A stretch of DNA of 64,000 nucleotides from Symbiodinium natans (Eukaryota > Sar > Dinophyceae > Suessiales > Symbiodiniaceae). This document shows positions 60,293-64,000 of the stretch, piece by piece; position 1 is the stretch's first letter, and each line of letters begins with the position of its first letter. The position numbers and the translations under genes are program-made. The notes beneath the pieces were generated by a model. The model did no database searches, was not told the DNA's origin, and saw nothing but the letters and a program-made list of their open reading frames with translations. Location: assembly GCA_905221605.1 (NCBI GenBank), contig CAJNDS010001924.1, positions 82,001-146,000 on the forward strand. Reading direction: 5' to 3'.

Positions 60293-60397
60293 GTCTCCTC
60301 CGTATCGCCTGGCCGGAGCGAGTCCCGATCCCCAGCCCGCCCGGGCCGGTGAATCTCACGGTCAGAATCCAGGCGCTGGCAGGGGCTACTTACCTGG
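60293..60397 (+). CDS. Candidate exon, unidentified gene
   Basis: It follows AACAAAG after a TTTAGGG array and reads LLRIAWPERVPIPSPPGPVN, then LTVRIQALAGATYL, before GTCTTG. Strong third-position GC. Confidence 0.45.
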
Positions 60398-60730
60398 GTC
60401 TTGGAGTACCATACTTTAATACTTTTTTTGGTTCTGGGTTCCTATTATAGCTACTTATACCTAAAAAGTATATACTTTTTTTCAGGGTCTACTCCAAAGC
60501 TATATCGGGTTATGGGGTTGGGGATTAGGGTTTAGGGTTTTGGAGTTTAGGGTTTAGGGGTATTGGGTTGAATCTTATAGGGTGTGTGGCTTGTAGTCGG
60601 GGGGGGGCGAGGCGTCAAGGTATTTTCATATTGGTGGGCGGGGGGAGGGTTTGTGGCGCTGGGGGTACCTTTTGGGGGGCTAGAATATCGCATTTTGGGG
60701 CATAAGCGTGTCTTCTTTCTTGGGACATAG

Positions 60731-60777
60731 CCAGATGAAGAGTCGAGATGTTTCTGCGGGCCCTGCCGTCGCAAACT
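60731..60777 (+). CDS. Possible short exon
   Basis: It follows GGGACATAG and reads PDEESRCFCGPCRRK before GTAGTG. Cysteine cluster C-x-C-x2-C. Confidence 0.35.
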
Positions 60778-61009
60778 GTAGTGCTGCTACCACCGCGCTC
60801 GTGACCTGCCAACACAAACACCACCTTACATCCTGAGCCCTATCCGTGAAATCCCGACAAGCCCCAGGAACACCGTACCCTGTAGATCCCACGCCCCCAG
60901 GAAACACTATAAGCCCTAAGCACGAATCCTATACATCCAGGAAGTATCGACCAAGCCCTGGTGGCTACCCTGCCTGCGTGGATGTCTAAGGCCCTTCTAA
61001 ACCCCACCC

Positions 61010-61037
61010 GCCCCCCCCCCCCCCCCCCCCCCCCCCC
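61010..61037. repeat. Poly-C tract
   Basis: About 27 C. Confidence 0.95.
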
Positions 61038-61102
61038 TAGCATGCCCGATATAAACCCTAACCCGAGACCTAAATGCCAAACCCTATTAACCCCCAGCCC
61101 TG

Positions 61103-61178
61103 AACCCTAAACCCTAAACCCTAAACCCTAAACCCTAAACCCTAAACCCTAAACCCTAAACCCTAAACCCTAAACCCG
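61103..61178. repeat. CCCTAAA array
   Basis: About eleven heptamers, ending 12 bp before the splice acceptor at 61191. Confidence 0.95.
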
Positions 61179-61190
61179 ATCAGCCTTTTC

Positions 61191-61192
61191 AG
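61191..61192 (+). promoter_or_regulatory. Likely spliced-leader (trans-splice) acceptor
   Basis: CAGCCTTTTCAG is a pyrimidine-rich tract ending in AG, 13 nt before the first ATG of the gene that follows. Dinoflagellate mRNAs receive a spliced leader at such sites. An ordinary intron acceptor cannot be excluded. Confidence 0.45.
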
Positions 61193-61205
61193 CTGGTGCT
61201 CGGCC

Positions 61206-62682
61206 ATGCGGGCTCTCGTGACTCGCGCAGGCTGCCGTTCCGCCCGACCACTGCCACATCGCGGACGTGCGGCGGCCCTTGCTGCTGCCACGGGCACCCA
61301 CAGCATCTCTGTAAGGAGCATCTATAGGGGTTTAGGGTTTAGGGGGTAGGGTTTAGGGGTTAAAGCTCTAATTAGGGTGGAAGGGTGTAGGATCAGTTTG
61401 GGGTTTGTAGGATTTGGGCTATGGAGCGCTTCCGGGCCCCGGGGGTTGAAGAGCTTAGGGACTCCTACTCAAGTAAATAGTAACAACACTCATGCTCCAG
61501 TTGGAAGCCGCAAGCCTTGGTGCCTTTTCCCAAGGCTGCGCACTTTAAGCCACCTAAGCCTGCCTCCAAGCTTATTTCGGGTTTAGGGCTTCGGGCGCAG
61601 GGTTTAGAAGAATGTCCGAACTGCACATCCCGAAACACGCTGCCCACCCCCACCCGCGAGTTATATATTCGGCCCTGTCTGTCCCCGCACGATAAGAGCT
61701 CGGTAGCAACGACGACCAAGTTAGGTGTTCGAGGGTCCGGTCGTGAACCAGGGGTTTAAGGGTTTGAGGCTAGGGTTTAGGGGTAAGGGTTTAGGGTTTA
61801 GGGTTTAGGGTTTAGGGTTTAGGGTCAGGATCCATTGCGCAGCTTGAATCTGCGGACCCCTGTTAGATTGGGCTTCAAGTTCCGGGGGCTGTCTGGTCTA
61901 AACTTGGGTTTATGGTCTTCGTCTGGCAGCGGCATCCTCAATCAATATTTGCTTAAGATTTAGTTAACATTTAGTGAGTTTTTGAATTAATTTTTAATTA
62001 ATATTTAGGCATATTTAATTAGTATTCAATTTGTATTTAATTAGTATATAGTTAGTATTTAGTTAGTTTTTAACCTAGTTTCGACGTTCAACGTATGCAT
62101 TGCAATTTCATGAATATTTAATTGATAGTTTATGAATGTTTAAGAAGAATTTCGTTCATATTTAGTTCATACTCGATTAATAACAGTGTCATGCCGAGGT
62201 CACTCTTTGTGTCCCAGGTTGCCCTCTAAATCAGCATATGGGGGATATAGTCATAACCCCCCCCCCCCATATTCGTAAAATGAGAAGGAAGAACCGGCAC
62301 CGATAAGAGTGAGATGGACATAGCAGAAAGAAAACAATCATATTCATGCATGTGCCCATTAATAATATTAGCAGTGCAAGTATGAGCAACGGCAATAGCA
62401 ACCCCACACCTCCTCCCCCGCACTGGCCTTTGCAGGAGCCGCGCGATGGCAGCAGTTTAGGGTTTAGGTGGGTTCAGGGGTCTTGGGAGGCTTTACGGGG
62501 CCCTTGGCCCTTGGGTGGTTGAGGGGGGTTCGGGGTTTTGGGGCCTCATGTTTCAAGTTTTCAGGGTTTAGGGTTTCGCAGCGACCGCGGCGGGAACCAG
62601 CGCGGTGGACGCAGCTCGCCTGGATCCAACGACCCCCGAATCGCCCTCAATGTTTCATCGGTTCTTGTTGGGGCATTGTGGG
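61206..62682 (+). CDS. 5' exons of a gene with a probable organelle-targeting leader
   Basis: Exon 1 61206-61310 (35 codons) reads MRALVTRAGCRSARPLPHRG, then RAAALAAATGTHSIS, before GTAAGG. It is Arg/Ala/Ser-rich without acids, as in mitochondrial or plastid presequences. Exon 61608-61719 reads ECPNCTSRNTLPTPTREL, then YIRPCLSPHDKSS. Exon 61843 to about 61890 continues in phase (LNLRTPVRLGFKFRG). Exons 62436-62454 and 62582-62682 are phase-linked (EPRDGS, then TAAGTSAVDAARLD, then PSMFHRFLLGHCG). The mature protein was not recognised. Confidence 0.5.
61765..61828. repeat. TTTAGGG array
   Basis: About eight heptamers, in the intron between exons 61719 and 61843. Confidence 0.95.
61940..62180. 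repeat. AT-rich TTTAATTAGTATT-like island
   Basis: About 240 bp of AT-rich repeats (ATTTAGTTAGTATTTAG variants), similar in style to 361-1510. It lies within an intron of the preceding gene. Confidence 0.8.
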
Positions 62683-63060
62683 GTGCTTTGGGGTTAAGGG
62701 GGGCTCCGAGGGTTTAGGGCTATGAGCGGTTGGAAGCATTTTTGGTGTCTTAGGGTTTTTTTAGGGCCTTTGGTGCTTTGGGGTTATGGGCGTTGAGTCG
62801 ATGATTGAAGTGAACTCCCCCCTCCCCCCCCGCCCCCTGGAACCCCCCTGAGAACTGACTTCCAAAAGCTCCAGAAGCCCTACGATTTTAGGGGTTTAGA
62901 TGTTTAGGGTTTAGACCCTAAGCCTCTTAAAGCCTTGAAACCTTCAAACCCTACGAGCTCTGAGCGCAACCCGTAAAAACTCGCCCCTGGTTTGGGGGCT
63001 TACGTGCTTACGCTTCCCTAAGCCGGGAAAACCATCTGGGGCTAGGGTTTTGGAAGTCCC

Positions 63061-63414
63061 TTGTAAGCCCTGAACCCCAAAACCTAAACCCTAAACCCTT
63101 ACGCCCTAAACCCCAAGCCCCCTAAACCCTAAACCCTAAACCCTAAACCCTAAACCCTAAACCCTAAACCCTAAACCCTAAACCCTAAACCCTAAGCCCT
63201 TAACCCTAAACCCTAAACCCTAAACCCTAAACCCTAAGCCCTTAACCCTAAACCCTAAACCCTAAACCCTAAACCCTAAACCCTAAACCCTCAACCCTAA
63301 ACCCTCAACCCTAAACCCTAAACCCCAAACCCTAAACCCTAAACCCTAAACCCCAAACCCTAAACCCTAAACCCTAAACCCTAAACCCTAAACCCTAAAC
63401 CCTAAACCCTACGC
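63061..63414. repeat. Long CCCTAAA array with CCCTCAA, CCCCAAA and CCCTTAA variants
   Basis: About 48 heptamers. A CCCTAAGCCCTTAA segment recurs at 63192 and 63235, which shows block duplication. From 62.7 to 63.06 kb there is unique DNA with TTTAGGG relics and no clear exon. Confidence 0.95.
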
Positions 63415-63438
63415 CCGCAAAGGTCCGCCCGCGTGCAG

Positions 63439-63512
63439 GCGTGAACCGCTCGTTCCCGGCCTCTCTCGGAGTTACAAGCGCTGCAAAACAGCGGGCGATG
63501 GCTTGGTTTCGG
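63439..63512 (+). CDS. Candidate exon, unidentified gene
   Basis: It follows CGCGTGCAG and reads VNRSFPASLGVTSAAKQR, then AMAWFR, before GTCTGTAG. It is 2 nt in, phase 0 out. Probably part of the gene starting at 61206. Confidence 0.4.
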
Positions 63513-63525
63513 GTCTGTAGGCAAA

Positions 63526-64000
63526 TAAATAGGGTTTAAGTAGGGTTTAAGTAGGGTTTAAGTAGGGTTTAAGTAGGGTTTAGGTAGGATTTAGGGTTTA
63601 GGGTTTAGGCGGGGTTTAGGGTTTAGGGTTTAGGCGGTTTAGGGTTTAGGGTTTCGGGTTTAGGGTTCATCCTGGAGCTTCCGCGGAGGCTAAAAATTCT
63701 TCGTTTTTGAAGAAAAAGGTTTTGTCATGTCCGAGAACTAAAAGGTATGTCCTCGAGCGTTTTTGGGAATATTGCAGAATGAGACATGGGCTTATCTTTG
63801 GTGACGGCGCTCTTTGCCGACCGAAACGCGCTCTTTCGCGCCCAAAACGCGCTTTTTGCCGACCGCTGCTTTGCCACGCTTTGCCTTGTCCAAACATGGC
63901 GAGAGCACTGTTTTGTTATCGAAGAACGATTTTCCTGAGCAGCGGCTGAGATTCATGCTTTTTCAAACTAATTACGACTAAAACATTTTAGTCAGCAACT
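63526..64000. other. 10-bp GGTTTAAGTA repeats, TTTAGGG block, then unique DNA
   Basis: Five copies of AGGGTTTAAGT (63531-63582), TTTAGGG heptamers to 63668, then unique sequence with short repeats around GCGCTCTTT/GCGCTTTTT (63805-63860). No convincing exon in either strand. Confidence 0.5.

Noticed and set aside
7304-63414. CRISPR array
   Set aside because: The repeats are contiguous heptamers without spacers, in an intron-rich eukaryotic setting.

Overview
The window looks like nuclear DNA of a dinoflagellate, or a close alveolate relative. It has plant-type telomere heptamers (TTTAGGG/CCCTAAA) scattered everywhere. Its genes are cut into many short exons (about 20-180 nt, one near 580), nearly all on the + strand. 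Several introns use GA or GC donors, and coding pockets tend to have G or C at third codon positions. A copia-like LTR retrotransposon carries a CCCH finger, a CCHC knuckle and a DSGATH protease motif. No prokaryotic gene structure, rRNA or tRNA gene was found. The taxonomic call is an inference from these traits.

Layout. 0.36-1.5 kb: AT-rich island. 2-23 kb: about 23 candidate + strand exons of one or more unidentified genes, in introns filled with TTTAGGG-type arrays, homopolymers and small inverted-repeat elements, plus a decayed ubiquitin-like/ankyrin gene at 6.3-6.9 kb. 23.36-27.95 kb: a complete LTR element on the - strand with indistinguishable 277-bp LTRs, a 5-bp target duplication and gag-protease only. 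28.2-38.4 kb: exons of an endonuclease/exonuclease/phosphatase (EEP) family protein. 39.1-41.5 kb: a phytanoyl-CoA-dioxygenase-like gene whose spliced frame can be rebuilt over four introns. 43.5-53.3 kb: a likely secreted-protein start exon and a string of unidentified exons. 53.7-55.6 kb: a ubiquitin-like-domain gene. 56-60.8 kb: further unidentified exons. 61.2-62.7 kb: the 5' end of a gene with a probable organelle-targeting leader. 63-64 kb: arrays and one exon.

The most unusual pattern links gene structure to small transposons. Three introns (two in the dioxygenase gene, one in the ubiquitin-like gene) are insertions with CT[T/C]GGTAG at the left end, AAG at the right end and a perfect 4-bp duplication (GAGA, GAAC, GTGC). 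The first duplicate supplies the donor dinucleotide (GA, GA, GT) and the element supplies the AG acceptor, so splicing restores the pre-insertion coding sequence. A fourth copy sits on a stop codon.

Limits: exon limits were read by eye from acceptor/donor motifs, open frame, third-position GC and phase agreement. Where phases agree between neighbours this is stated. Most exons cannot be assigned to a protein family, and gene boundaries in 2-23 kb and 43-61 kb are uncertain.
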